Below are positions 24,214-33,782 of a stretch of DNA of 64,000 nucleotides, piece by piece. Under the pieces are notes generated by a model. The model did no database searches and was not told the DNA's origin. It saw only the letters and a list, made by a program, of their open reading frames with translations. The stretch comes from Sulfurimonas sp. Lineage in GTDB: Bacteria; Campylobacterota; Campylobacteria; Campylobacterales; Sulfurimonadaceae. A program made the translations under genes and the position numbers. The stretch is from positions 1-64,000 of the forward strand of contig NZ_JAQTLY010000007.1 in the NCBI RefSeq assembly GCF_028714655.1, written 5' to 3'. The number at the start of each line of letters is the position of its first letter. The first letter of the stretch is position 1.

Positions 24214-27042
24214 ATGAAAAATAGAGATGTCATCAAAATAACGGGTGCGAGAGAGAATAATTTAAAAAATATATCGCTTGAGATTCCAAAAAACGAGTTA
24301 GTCGTTTTTACGGGTCTTAGCGGAAGCGGAAAGTCGACTTTGGCATTTGACACGCTTTATGCGGAAGGGCAGAGACGATATATGGAGTCGTTGTCCTCTT
24401 ATGCAAGACAGTTCCTAGATCGCGTTGGCAAGCCTGATGTAGACAAGATAGAAGGTCTTACTCCTGCCATTGCGATTGACCAAAAAACAACCTCTAAAAA
24501 TCCCCGTTCAACAGTCGGAACAATCACGGAGATATATGACTACCTAAGACTTCTTTACGCCCGTGTAGGGGTTCAGCATTGTCATAACTGCAACAAAGAG
24601 ATATCGCAAATGAGTGCGTCGGATATTATCGCTCAAGTTGCAAAACTACCAGAAGATGCGAAGCTTGTTATTTTGGCACCGCTTGTAAGGGAAAAGAAAG
24701 GCAGTTTTAACGATGTTCTTGAATCATTGGTTCACAAAGGCTATGTACGGGCTATGATAGACGGCGTAATGGTGCGGCTTGATGAGGAGATAGAGTTATC
24801 TAAGACCAAAAAACACACTATAAAAGTAGTTATCGACAGAGTTGCGGTTAAGCCTGAAAACAAAGAACGAATAGCTGCGGATGTTGAAAAAGCTCTTAAA
24901 GAGAGTTACGGCGAGCTTGAAGTGGAGATATTAAACCATGAAGAGCTTGGGCTAAGAGAGACAAGTTTTTACTACAGCGAGCATAATGCCTGTTTTGACT
25001 GTAAGATAAGTTTTGACCCCCTTGAACCTCTCTCTTTTTCGTTTAATTCGCCAAAGGGTGCATGCAGGGAGTGTGACGGTCTGGGGATTCGCTATGCGCT
25101 TGACCATGACAAGATAATTGACAGGGATTTAAGCATAGAGAGCGGTGCCGTGAAGATAATTTACGGCTTCAATAAAGGGTATTATTTTACATTTTTAAAA
25201 GGATTCTGTACTGCAAACGATATAGATATGAAAATTCCTTATGCCGAACTTGAAGAGTATCAAAAAAAGGCTATTTTGCACGGCGGGATTGATGAAGTCG
25301 GGTTTTTATGGAAAAGCCATGAAGTAAAAAGAGTATGGCCGGGAATCATAAAAATAGCATACGATATGTTTAAAGATGAGAAAGAACTTTCCGATTATAT
25401 GAGTGAAAAGGTATGCAGCGTTTGTACAGGGCACAGACTTAAAAGAGAATCATTGGCTGTAAGAGTTGCTTCAAAAGGGATAGCCGATATTTTGGATATG
25501 CCGATTTCTAAAAGTTATGAGTGGTTCAAAAAAACAGAACATTTTTCTCATTTAAGCGATCAGAGTACGCAGATATCGGCGCCTATTTTAAATGAAATCA
25601 GAGAAAGACTCTACTTCTTGTTTGATGTAGGACTCGGCTATATTACACTCGGTCGTGATGCAAGAACTATCAGCGGCGGCGAAGCGCAGAGAATCCGCAT
25701 CGCTTCACAAATAGGGAGCGGTTTGACGGGTGTTTTATATGTACTTGATGAGCCGAGTATCGGGCTTCACGAGAGAGATACGCTTAAACTTATCCGTACG
25801 CTTAGAAGTTTGCAGGAGAAAGGAAACAGCGTTATAGTAGTTGAACATGACAAAGAGACTATAGAGAATGCGGATTTTATAGTAGATATCGGAAGCGGAG
25901 CAGGGAAGTTTGGAGGAGAGGTTGTTTTTGCAGGAACTCTTGATAAGCTGAAAAAAGCCAAAACGCTCACTGCCGACTATCTCTACGGCAGAAAAAAGAT
26001 AGAGTATTTTTACAGAAGAGCGCAAGAGAACTATATAGAGATAAAAAATGTTACGGTAAATAATATCAATAATTTAAGCGCGAAAATCCCGTTAAATAAT
26101 TTTGTCTGTATTACGGGTGTGAGCGGAAGCGGAAAAAGTTCGTTAATGCTTCAAACGCTTCTTCCCACGGCTAGAGAGCTGTTAAACCATGCCAGAAAAG
26201 TAAATAAAGTTGCAGGTGTAGAGATAACGGGTCTTGAATATGTCGATAAAGTTATTTATCTTGATCAAAGTCCAATAGGGCGAACTCCAAGGTCAAATCC
26301 AGCAACTTATACGGGCGTGATGGATGAGATAAGAAACCTTTTTGCGCAAACAAAAGAGGCTCAAATAAGAGGCTATACAAGCTCAAGATTTAGTTTCAAT
26401 GTCAAAGGCGGAAGATGCGAGAAGTGTCAAGGCGAGGGTGAAAACAAGATAGAGATGCACTTTTTGCCCGACATTATGGTCAAATGCGATACCTGCCACG
26501 GCACGAGATACAATCAGCAGACTTTGGAAGTTTTGTATAAGGGCAAAACTATCTCCGATGTGCTTAATATTAGTGTAGAAGAGGCTTTTGAATTTTTTAA
26601 GGCGATACCAAAAATATATCAAATATTATCAACATTAGTCGATGTCGGTCTTGGTTACATTACGCTTGGACAAAATGCGGTTACGCTCTCAGGCGGTGAA
26701 GCCCAAAGAATAAAACTAAGCAAGGAGCTTAGCCGCAAAGACACCGGTAAAACACTTTATGTCTTAGATGAACCGACGACGGGACTTCATTTTGCCGATG
26801 TCGACAGACTGACAGGCGTGCTTCATAAGTTTGTAGAACTTGGAAACTCCGTGCTAATAATCGAACACAATTTGGATATGATAAAAAATGCAGATTATGT
26901 TATAGATATGGGACCTGAGGGTGGAAGCGGCGGCGGTCTGATAATCGCCGAGGGAACTCCCGAAGAGGTGGCAGAGGGCTATAAAAAAACAGGCTCTTAC
27001 ACCGGCGAGTATCTTGCAAAAGAGCTTGCGCTTCATAAGTGA
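24214..27042 (+). CDS. uvrA: Excinuclease ABC subunit A
   Basis: The damage-recognition ATPase of nucleotide excision repair. First Walker A is GLSGSGKS at 34-41, with the interrupted ABC signature ISGGEAQRI near residue 488; the second is GVSGSGKSS near 635 with LSGGEAQRIKL near 827. The zinc modules are CxxC pairs near 127, 258-284 and 734-760 (CEKCQGEGENKIEMHF, CDTC). 942 residues is standard. All key residues are present. A repeat cluster follows the stop. Confidence 0.97.
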   Translation: MKNRDVIKITGARENNLKNISLEIPKNELVVFTGLSGSGKSTLAFDTLYAEGQRRYMESLSSYARQFLDRVGKPDVDKIEGLTPAIAIDQKTTSKNPRSTVGTITEIYDYLRLLYARVGVQHCHNCNKEISQMSASDIIAQVAKLPEDAKLVILAPLVREKKGSFNDVLESLVHKGYVRAMIDGVMVRLDEEIELSKTKKHTIKVVIDRVAVKPENKERIAADVEKALKESYGELEVEILNHEELGLRETSFYYSEHNACFDCKISFDPLEPLSFSFNSPKGACRECDGLGIRYALDHDKIIDRDLSIESGAVKIIYGFNKGYYFTFLKGFCTANDIDMKIPYAELEEYQKKAILHGGIDEVGFLWKSHEVKRVWPGIIKIAYDMFKDEKELSDYMSEKVCSVCTGHRLKRESLAVRVASKGIADILDMPISKSYEWFKKTEHFSHLSDQSTQISAPILNEIRERLYFLFDVGLGYITLGRDARTISGGEAQRIRIASQIGSGLTGVLYVLDEPSIGLHERDTLKLIRTLRSLQEKGNSVIVVEHDKETIENADFIVDIGSGAGKFGGEVVFAGTLDKLKKAKTLTADYLYGRKKIEYFYRRAQENYIEIKNVTVNNINNLSAKIPLNNFVCITGVSGSGKSSLMLQTLLPTARELLNHARKVNKVAGVEITGLEYVDKVIYLDQSPIGRTPRSNPATYTGVMDEIRNLFAQTKEAQIRGYTSSRFSFNVKGGRCEKCQGEGENKIEMHFLPDIMVKCDTCHGTRYNQQTLEVLYKGKTISDVLNISVEEAFEFFKAIPKIYQILSTLVDVGLGYITLGQNAVTLSGGEAQRIKLSKELSRKDTGKTLYVLDEPTTGLHFADVDRLTGVLHKFVELGNSVLIIEHNLDMIKNADYVIDMGPEGGSGGGLIIAEGTPEEVAEGYKKTGSYTGEYLAKELALHK

Positions 27043-27063
27043 AACACCTTTTAACTTGCTTCA

Positions 27064-27213
27064 GAGATTGCTTTGTCGCAGGAATAACGGAAAAACCGTC
27101 ACTGCGAGGAGTGCAACGACGCGGCAGTCTTTGTTGACGCACATAAGATTGCCGCGCTTCGCTCGCAGCAGTCTGAGAAAAATAAGATTGCTTCGCGCTT
27201 CGCTCGCAATGAC
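27064..27213. repeat. Palindromic repeat cluster, family B (GCGAGCGAAGC type)
   Basis: Three successive units each beginning AGATTGC and each rich in CGCTTCGCTCGCA lie between uvrA and the DUF4160 gene: about 27064-27129, 27147-27175 and 27186-27213. They are variants of the CATTGCGAGCGAAGCGCGGCAA palindrome that recurs at 27840 and 43252. Frames crossing it are artefacts. Confidence 0.7.
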
Positions 27214-27227
27214 AAGCGTTATTTCGA

Positions 27228-27259
27228 TTGACAAAGTATAATTATATTTTAGTTATAAT
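27228..27259 (+). promoter_or_regulatory. Candidate promoter of the DUF4160/DUF2442 module
   Basis: TTGACA (27228-27233) and TATAAT (27254-27259) are 20 bases apart, longer than ideal; a second TATAAT overlaps at 27237-27242. The start codon is at 27285 after ATAAGGAT. Confidence 0.4.
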
Positions 27260-27284
27260 TATCAATTAAAGTATAAGGATTTTA

Positions 27285-27554
27285 ATGCCGACTATAAGTA
27301 TGTTTTACGGAATTGTAGTTATGCTTTTTTATTATGATAATAAACAGCATAATTTACCTCATATTCATGTGAGATATCAAGATTCAAAAGCAATTTTTGA
27401 TATAGAAAATGCAGAAATGATTGAAGGTAATTTGCCAAATAAACAAAAAAGGTTGGTTCAGGCTTGGATGGAAATACACAAAGATGAATTGATAGCAGAT
27501 TGGGAATTGGCTATTTCTGGCGAACAACCTTATAAAATTGATCCTTTAAAATAG
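27285..27554 (+). CDS. DUF4160 protein, module copy 1
   Basis: An 89-residue protein with the DUF4160 signature: MPTISMFYGIVVMLFYYDN, then LPHIHVRYQDSKAIFDI, and the closing ELIADWELAISGEQPYKIDPLK. The family is of unknown activity and usually sits directly before a DUF2442 gene, as here; such pairs are often listed as putative toxin-antitoxin modules without firm proof. A second intact copy is at 44709 and a remnant at 55942. It lies between two blocks of palindromic repeats. Confidence 0.88.
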   Translation: MPTISMFYGIVVMLFYYDNKQHNLPHIHVRYQDSKAIFDIENAEMIEGNLPNKQKRLVQAWMEIHKDELIADWELAISGEQPYKIDPLK

Positions 27555-27564
27555 GAGTTAGACA

Positions 27565-27804
27565 ATGCTTATTGATGTAGTAAATGTAAAGCCAAAAGAT
27601 GATTTTATATTATTATTAAAATTTGAGAACGGTGAACAAAAAGAATTTGATTGCAAACCGCTTTTTGATAAAAAACCTTTTCAAAAACTAAAAGATAAAT
27701 ATTTTTTTGATAAAGCAAGAGTGGAATTTGGCACGGTTGTTTGGTCAGATGAAATTGATGTAGCACCTGAAACACTTTATTTAGAAAGTAAACTTCTCGC
27801 ATAA
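27565..27804 (+). CDS. DUF2442 protein, module copy 1
   Basis: A 79-residue DUF2442 protein: LIDVVNVKPKDDFILLLKFENGEQKEFDCKPL matches the N-terminal beta sheet and VVWSDEIDVAPETLYLES the conserved C-terminal motif (W-x-x-x-x-D-x-x-P-E-x-L-Y). It starts 10 bases after the DUF4160 stop with AGGAG upstream. Partner function is inferred from constant pairing; no biochemical role is known to me. Confidence 0.88.
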   Translation: MLIDVVNVKPKDDFILLLKFENGEQKEFDCKPLFDKKPFQKLKDKYFFDKARVEFGTVVWSDEIDVAPETLYLESKLLA

Positions 27805-27806
27805 TC

Positions 27807-27882
27807 TAAAATTTAGATTTCAAGCTTAATTTGGAATCTCGTCACTCAGATTGCAGCGCTTTGCTCGCAATGACGAGTGATG
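27807..27882. repeat. Composite palindromic repeat (family A-like plus family B)
   Basis: After the DUF2442 stop there is a decayed family A hairpin (around 27813-27840, ATTTCAAGCTTAATTTGGAAT) joined to a family B unit (27847-27875, AGATTGCAGCGCTTTGCTCG then CAATGACG). The mixture shows that the two families insert into or beside one another. Confidence 0.55.
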
Positions 27883-27903
27883 GACTAACTATCAAGGAAA
27901 AAA

Positions 27904-28935
27904 ATGGAACAAATAAAACTTACAGAGTATAGTCACGGTGCGGGGTGTGGATGCAAAATCTCTCCTATGTTGCTTGACGAAATATTAAAAAGCACTGTTT
28001 TGCAGCCTCACTACCCACAGCTTCTTGTAGGAAATGAGTTTAAAGACGATGCGGCGGCGTATGATTTGGGGGACGGCACATCCGTTTTATCGACTACGGA
28101 CTTTTTTATGCCTATCGTAGATGACCCTTTTACTTTTGGACGAATTGCCGCGACGAATGCGCTTAGCGATATTTATGCGATGGGTGGACGACCTCTTATG
28201 GCTATTGCAATTTTCGGATGGCCTATCGATAAACTCTCTGCTGATGTCGCAAGAGAGGTTATAGAGGGCGGTCGTGCCGTTTGCAAAGAGAGCGGTATCC
28301 CGCTTGCAGGCGGACACTCTATAGACTCGCCTGAGCCGATTTTCGGACTGGCGGTCACTGGTATAGTTCAGAATGAAAACCTTATGCAAAATAGCGGAGC
28401 GGTGGAGGATTGTTATATATTTTTAACAAAACCCATCGGCATAGGCATACTTACAACTGCACAAAAGCAAAAAAAGATAGAAGAAGGCGACATCGCCGTA
28501 GCGATTGAAGCGATGGTTACGCTAAATAAAATAGGTGCTTCTCTCTCAACGCTTGAGAGTGTAGTTACAATGACCGATGTAACCGGATTTGGTCTTTTGG
28601 GACATTTAAGCGAAGTGTGTGAAGCAAGCAATATAAGTGCTACAGTATGGTTTGAGAGAGTGCCGCTTCTGCCCAATGTAGAAAAATATAGAACTCTCGG
28701 GTGCATTGCCGGAGGAACACGAAAAAATTTTATGAGCTACGGTCATAAAATCTCCGAGATGTCGCAACAGCAGCGAGAGATATTGTGCGATGCCCAAACA
28801 TCGGGCGGTCTGCTTGTTTTTGTAAAAAAGGACGGAGTGGAAGAGTTTTATGAAGCAACCCGCCAAGCAGGTTTAAAACTTGAGCCAATCGGCGAGACGG
28901 TTGCAAAAAGCGAGCATTTGGTAAAGGTTTTATAG
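27904..28935 (+). CDS. selD: Selenide, water dikinase
   Basis: SelD makes selenophosphate from selenide and ATP. The N-terminal active-site loop is YSHGAGCGCKISP, with cysteine rather than selenocysteine at the catalytic position and the essential lysine three residues on. The ATP-binding segments DDAA, STTDFFMPIVDDPFTFGRIA and GHSIDSPEPIFGLAVTG follow. 343 residues. selU starts one base after the stop, so selenophosphate is directed at least to tRNA selenouridine; no selenocysteine machinery is in this window. Confidence 0.96.
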   Translation: MEQIKLTEYSHGAGCGCKISPMLLDEILKSTVLQPHYPQLLVGNEFKDDAAAYDLGDGTSVLSTTDFFMPIVDDPFTFGRIAATNALSDIYAMGGRPLMAIAIFGWPIDKLSADVAREVIEGGRAVCKESGIPLAGGHSIDSPEPIFGLAVTGIVQNENLMQNSGAVEDCYIFLTKPIGIGILTTAQKQKKIEEGDIAVAIEAMVTLNKIGASLSTLESVVTMTDVTGFGLLGHLSEVCEASNISATVWFERVPLLPNVEKYRTLGCIAGGTRKNFMSYGHKISEMSQQQREILCDAQTSGGLLVFVKKDGVEEFYEATRQAGLKLEPIGETVAKSEHLVKVL

Positions 28936-30066
28936 GTGTCTGAACTCTATGATGATTTTAAATCTATTGTTTTAAACAACACGCCGCTTATAGATGTGCG
29001 TGCACCTATTGAGTTTGAAAAGGGAGCATTTTTAAATTCCATAAATCTTCCCATTATGAATGATGATGAGCGGCATTTAGTGGGGATATGCTACAAAAAC
29101 GAGGGCAATGCAAAGGCGATAGAACTCGGTCATAAGCTTGTGAGCGGAGATATAAAAGAGGAACGGGTGCAGGCATGGATGGATTTTATGGATGCAAATC
29201 CTTCTTCGCTGCTTTACTGCTTTAGAGGAGGACAGCGTTCTAAGATATCGCAAAAATGGCTGAGTGACAAGGGTAGAGAGATTAGCCGTTTAAAGGGCGG
29301 ATATAAAGCTTTTAGAAACTACTTATTGCGTGAGCTTGAAGAGTCTCATAACCGGTTTAAACCGATTATTTTAGGCGGGCGAACCGGTTCAGGGAAAACT
29401 CTGCAGCTTAAAAAAATGCCAAATGCAATCGACCTTGAAGCCCTTGCAAATCATAGAGGTTCATCATTCGGTCAAAAAATCACGCCGCAAACCTCGCCGA
29501 TTAATTTTGAAAATAATCTCTCTTACGCGTTGATTCAAAAAATAGAAGAGGGTTTTAGCCATCTTTTATTTGAGGATGAAGGGAAACATATCGGCAATGT
29601 TTTTATGCCCCAGAGCTTTATTTTTGCTATGGCGGAAGCTCCTCTTATTATACTTGAGTCTACTATGGAGAAGCGAATAGATATCACGCTTGACGAATAT
29701 GTTATCGAAGCGCAAAAAATGTATATTGCGGCAGGCTTTAAGGATGCTTTTAGAGCGTGGCAGCAGAATATAGAGAGTGCTATGAAACGCATAGAAAAAC
29801 GGCTTGGATATGAGAAGTATGCTATCGTATGCGCTCTTTTTAAAAGCGGAGTCGATGAACAGATAAAAAACGGCTCTTATGAGAAGTACAAAGAGTGGAT
29901 AGAGTATCTGCTAGGAGAGTATTACGACCCTATGTATGATTACCAGATACAAAAACGCTCAAAACAGGTAGTGTTTCGTGGTAGCGAGAGAGAGGTTTAC
30001 GAGTATATTTTATCTTCTTTTAGCAATGCAATGAAATCATCTTCACACATCGGTTTTGCGAAATAG
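28936..30066 (+). CDS. selU: tRNA 2-selenouridine synthase
   Basis: Also called MnmH. A rhodanese domain (about 1-125) carries the active cysteine in YCFRGGQRS, and a P-loop domain follows with GGRTGSGKT near residue 150. The enzyme replaces sulfur by selenium at wobble 2-thiouridine of Lys, Glu and Gln tRNAs via a geranylated intermediate. GTG start directly after selD. Its last 70 bases overlap the convergent GGDEF-EAL gene. Confidence 0.94.
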   Translation: MSELYDDFKSIVLNNTPLIDVRAPIEFEKGAFLNSINLPIMNDDERHLVGICYKNEGNAKAIELGHKLVSGDIKEERVQAWMDFMDANPSSLLYCFRGGQRSKISQKWLSDKGREISRLKGGYKAFRNYLLRELEESHNRFKPIILGGRTGSGKTLQLKKMPNAIDLEALANHRGSSFGQKITPQTSPINFENNLSYALIQKIEEGFSHLLFEDEGKHIGNVFMPQSFIFAMAEAPLIILESTMEKRIDITLDEYVIEAQKMYIAAGFKDAFRAWQQNIESAMKRIEKRLGYEKYAIVCALFKSGVDEQIKNGSYEKYKEWIEYLLGEYYDPMYDYQIQKRSKQVVFRGSEREVYEYILSSFSNAMKSSSHIGFAK

Positions 30067-31931
30067 TACCCTTGTATTATGTTGCATCCGTTGTCTCTTA
30101 AAAATTCGTACTGTTCTTTGGTTTCAACGCCTTCGGCAACGGTTTTTAGATTTAAACTTTTGCCCATAGACAAAATCGTATTTACCAACAATCTGCCGCT
30201 TTCATCTTTGCCGATAATATCATCTACAAAGCTTTTGTCTATTTTTAATGTATCTATGGGAAATTTTTTCAGGTAAGACAAGGACGAATATCCTGTGCCG
30301 AAATCATCTATATGTATGGAGACGCCGAGTTTTTTTATCTCATTTAAAACTATCAAGGCATTGTCTACATATTTTAGCATTACGCTCTCCGTTATTTCGA
30401 TTCCAAGCTGAACAGGGTCTATTTTGTTATCGTCTATGCTCTCTTTTAAATCCTGATATAAATTGCTATTTTGAAACTGTCTTGTAGATACATTTATGGA
30501 TATGTTCAGATTTTTATAACCCAAAGAGTTAAACTTTTTTATGGCTTGCGTGCTGTTTTGGATTACAAACTTGCCGAGATTGAGTATGAAACCGGTATTT
30601 TCTGCAAGCGGAATAAACAGATTTGGTCCGATTGTGCCTTTTTGCTTATGATGCCATCTAAGAAGCGCTTCGGCACCGATAATTTTTTTGCTTTTTATAT
30701 CTATTTTAGGTTGATAATAGAGTTTAAATTCGTTATCATAAAATGCTCTTTGCATATCATTGACGATATCTACTTCATTATGTATCTTTTTATTCAGCTC
30801 TTGCGTAAAAAAGCTGAAGTTGTCTCTTCCGTCCCCTTTGGCTTTGTACATTGCTATATCTGCATATTTCATAAGATCTTTTATGCTTTGCGAGTCATCG
30901 GGATATATTGAGACTCCTATGCTTGCGGAGAGTCTTAGCGAGTATCCCTTTATAAACAAATCTTTCCTAAAACTATTTAGCAGGTTATTGATGGTAGGTA
31001 TCAGTTCGTTTTGGTCGTTAAAGTCGGATACTACCATTATAAACTCATCACCGCCGATTCTTGAAATAAGAGTATCCTCTGAGACGCTGTTTTTCAATAT
31101 ATTTGCTACCGTTTGCAAAAGTGCATCACCGATATCGTGACCCAGCGTATCGTTTACATTTTTGAAGTGATCCAAATCCAAAAATATAATCGCAAATTTG
31201 TTAGAATTTTTTTCTGCATTTGACATCACGGTTTTTATTTTTTGATTTAGATTCAATCTGTTTGGCAAATCCGTAAGAGTATCATGCAAAGATATATGCT
31301 CCAACTCTTTGTTTAACTCATTTACCTGATTTTGGGAGCTGTTTATGTTGATTGTGTGTTCTATCTGCAGTCTAACCATATAGCCTAAAACAAACAGCTC
31401 TATTATTACAAAAACGGCATGCAGTATTACAATGTCAAATCCGCAACCGTAGTTAAAAACCATTACGGGCATATCAAAAAGCGAAACTTCATAGAGCTGC
31501 AGGTAGTTAAAGATCAGATGGTGCATTATGGTTGTGGCTGCTGCGATTATAAGCGGTACTACATCTTTATAGAGCGTTAAAATAGCCATACCTATAAATA
31601 CATGAAAGTGCATCTCGATTCTGCCAAGATATTGTTGAATAAATATAACGGAGAATAGCATCATAGCTACTGCTATAAAGTATCTATAGTATTTTTCGCC
31701 TTTTAGATATTTATATAAATAGAGCAGAGGCAAAACAACAAGAGCGCCGCTGAAAAATCCGTAGTAGTATGTATCGTACTTTATAGATGTGATAAATGTT
31801 GCTACAACCCATTGCAGGGCAAGCAAAAGCAACATTACTCTATCGGACTCTATATGAAAAAGTTTAAAGCTGATCTCTGCATAGCTTGGGATTTTCGGAT
31901 ACGCAAATATATAATTAACTATTTTCTTCAC
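29997..31931 (-). CDS. Membrane GGDEF-EAL cyclic-di-GMP enzyme
   Basis: A 644-residue protein. About six transmembrane helices occupy residues 30-205, with no evident soluble sensor. The GGDEF domain (about 215-375) has [18 protein letters not shown] and RIGGDEF; the inhibitory RxxD site is not conserved. The EAL domain (about 385-640) keeps [41 protein letters not shown] and EGVETKEQ, so both synthesis and hydrolysis look possible. Third gene of an operon with a periplasmic sensor and an SCO-like protein; it starts directly after the SCO stop. Confidence 0.92.
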   Translation of the reverse strand: MKKIVNYIFAYPKIPSYAEISFKLFHIESDRVMLLLLALQWVVATFITSIKYDTYYYGFFSGALVVLPLLYLYKYLKGEKYYRYFIAVAMMLFSVIFIQQYLGRIEMHFHVFIGMAILTLYKDVVPLIIAAATTIMHHLIFNYLQLYEVSLFDMPVMVFNYGCGFDIVILHAVFVIIELFVLGYMVRLQIEHTININSSQNQVNELNKELEHISLHDTLTDLPNRLNLNQKIKTVMSNAEKNSNKFAIIFLDLDHFKNVNDTLGHDIGDALLQTVANILKNSVSEDTLISRIGGDEFIMVVSDFNDQNELIPTINNLLNSFRKDLFIKGYSLRLSASIGVSIYPDDSQSIKDLMKYADIAMYKAKGDGRDNFSFFTQELNKKIHNEVDIVNDMQRAFYDNEFKLYYQPKIDIKSKKIIGAEALLRWHHKQKGTIGPNLFIPLAENTGFILNLGKFVIQNSTQAIKKFNSLGYKNLNISINVSTRQFQNSNLYQDLKESIDDNKIDPVQLGIEITESVMLKYVDNALIVLNEIKKLGVSIHIDDFGTGYSSLSYLKKFPIDTLKIDKSFVDDIIGKDESGRLLVNTILSMGKSLNLKTVAEGVETKEQYEFLRDNGCNIIQGYYFAKPMCEDDFIALLKEDKIYS

Positions 31932-32513
31932 TTATATTCCAGAAACTTTTTTTATTTGTATAATATCATCAATTAGCTTTTTTATCTTTAAGGGATGTGT
32001 TGAATAGATGGATTTTAGCACTTTACTCTCTTTGTCGTTTTGAATCAGGTATATATTATCGGTATGATTCAACTCCGTTTCGTCGTTTAGGCTTCTTGCA
32101 AAATAGAGTTCAAAATTTCTGTCTATAGCAAACAGCTCTCTTTTTGATAAATATACGCCTTTAAAATTTTTGTTAAAATACTTTGCAAACAGATCCGGCT
32201 GAAACTCTTCAACTTCCGGCGTAAGATTTACAAACAAAAAATCCACGCTATCTTTTACCTCTTCAAACTCTTTTGATTCATACAGCTTAGCCATCTCTTG
32301 CATAATCGGAGTACAGACATCCCTGCATCCGAAGTATCCGAAAAAAAGCAGTACAAATTTTTTATCGCTTTTTATAAAATCGGCTTTTACTTCTCTCTCG
32401 ATTTTTATGGCGCCTTTAGAACTGCCGCTAAAAAACAGCGACTGAACAAACGGAATTGTGCCAAAAAACAGAATTAAAACAAAGATAGCAACTGTTTTAT
32501 ATCGGTTTGTCAA
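31932..32513 (-). CDS. SCO1/SenC-like membrane-anchored thioredoxin-fold protein
   Basis: A 193-residue protein with one N-terminal membrane anchor (about 8-27). The thioredoxin-like domain has the SCO metal site: GYFGCRDVCTP gives C-x3-C near residue 62, and HTDNIYLI supplies the conserved histidine near residue 150. SCO proteins deliver copper to cytochrome oxidase or act as thiol sensors. No oxidase gene is nearby; instead it lies between a sensor and a cyclic-di-GMP enzyme, spaced by three bases and none, which hints at a signalling role. Confidence 0.82.
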   Translation of the reverse strand: MTNRYKTVAIFVLILFFGTIPFVQSLFFSGSSKGAIKIEREVKADFIKSDKKFVLLFFGYFGCRDVCTPIMQEMAKLYESKEFEEVKDSVDFLFVNLTPEVEEFQPDLFAKYFNKNFKGVYLSKRELFAIDRNFELYFARSLNDETELNHTDNIYLIQNDKESKVLKSIYSTHPLKIKKLIDDIIQIKKVSGI

Positions 32514-32516
32514 TTT

Positions 32517-33656
32517 TTATAATTCCTGCGATTGTAAATCTCTTTTTTTTCCCATCACATACAAAGTAACGGTTGTAAAAAAGAGAACGGTTGCAATGAC
32601 TGCAAAAATATTTAGAAGTGTAGATTGGTTCTTTTCGATAAAATCTTTGTCTTTGCCTATAATAGTAGAGTTCCTTGCAATATACTCCGAGAGTATCACT
32701 CTTGCTTCTACCAGCTCTTTAGAGTTGAAAATGTACAAATTCGGACTTTTCAGAAGAGAAGGTACATTTTTTAGTGTTTTCTCATCCAAATATTTTAACA
32801 CTAAATTTGCCGCCTCTTCGCCTTGTTTTATCCCGCTTGTTACATATCCGCCGACGACGCCTTCGGACATATAGGCATCCTCCATGCTCAGTATGATGAG
32901 GTTTTTGTTTTGTTTCATTCTTTGTATAGATTCGTTTGGCAGCAGCACGCTGTTTTTTTCATCTTTTATATTGCCGATAGTCGTTAAAATCACAAAAGTT
33001 TTCGGTTTATTCGGCAGCTCTCTTTGAATCTTGCCAATCTCACTTTCGCCGATATAATGAAATTTAAAATTTGGAAAAACAGCTTCTTGGGTTTGAATCT
33101 CTTTTTTTATAAATTCATAGGTGTTTGAGTTGTCACCGACGATATAAACTTCCCTTGTCTGCGGAGAGAACTGCTTTATCAGTTCAATATTCGGTTTTAT
33201 CTCTTTTAGCTCGTATACCCCCGTATAAATATCACTCGGAAGTTTTTCGTGCATACCAAAATCATTTATTCCCGAGAAGAAAACTGGTATCTTGTTTTTG
33301 TCGTTTTTAAACAGTTTGTCATAATGTTCATATATGAAATTTAACGCGTTGTCGTCGGAGACATATATAAGGTCTGGGCTTGCATCGGCGTATTTTGTTT
33401 TTAGATATTCGATAAATTTATTTTGATACTCGGGAGTTAAATCTACTCTTTTTGTATCCAGATATTCGCTATAGATTTCAAACTCATTAGCACTTTTCTT
33501 TAGTGTAGATACAAATGAAGAGTGCTGATTTTTCGTCCATTCGTACTCTTGAGAATACGAATGCAGTGCAAATACCTTTGCTTTTTGCGAGCCGTATAAA
33601 GAGTAGGCAAGGCAGAGGAGTAAAAAAAATATTTTAAATAGATTCAATTTTATCAC
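32517..33656 (-). CDS. ABC-type periplasmic sensor protein with C-terminal membrane anchor
   Basis: A 379-residue protein with a signal peptide (about 1-23), an uncharacterised ABC substrate-binding-like domain (about 25-330, with HSYSQEYEWTKNQ, IYVSDDNALNFI, PVFFSGIND and EGVVGGYVTSGIKQGEEAA) and one transmembrane helix (about 345-368) followed by a very short cytoplasmic tail. This domain is usually the input part of histidine kinases or GGDEF proteins, but here it stands alone ahead of the SCO-like and GGDEF-EAL genes. First gene of that operon. Confidence 0.85.
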   Translation of the reverse strand: MIKLNLFKIFFLLLCLAYSLYGSQKAKVFALHSYSQEYEWTKNQHSSFVSTLKKSANEFEIYSEYLDTKRVDLTPEYQNKFIEYLKTKYADASPDLIYVSDDNALNFIYEHYDKLFKNDKNKIPVFFSGINDFGMHEKLPSDIYTGVYELKEIKPNIELIKQFSPQTREVYIVGDNSNTYEFIKKEIQTQEAVFPNFKFHYIGESEIGKIQRELPNKPKTFVILTTIGNIKDEKNSVLLPNESIQRMKQNKNLIILSMEDAYMSEGVVGGYVTSGIKQGEEAANLVLKYLDEKTLKNVPSLLKSPNLYIFNSKELVEARVILSEYIARNSTIIGKDKDFIEKNQSTLLNIFAVIATVLFFTTVTLYVMGKKRDLQSQEL

Positions 33657-33782
33657 TTCCTTTGTCAGATATTAAATTATACATATAATATCTAAATATA
33701 ATTTTAAAAAAAGTTATGTTTTATAAAGCAAATTAATTTGTTTTAATCTTTATTGCCATACAATAATGCATAGGGGTGTGTC

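Noticed and set aside
27014-27241. Open frame across the family B repeats after uvrA
   Set aside because: Most of it is translated repeat sequence and it overlaps uvrA; no ribosome site.
27904-28935. Selenocysteine-containing SelD
   Set aside because: The active-site codon is for cysteine (GAGCGCK) and no in-frame TGA is present.
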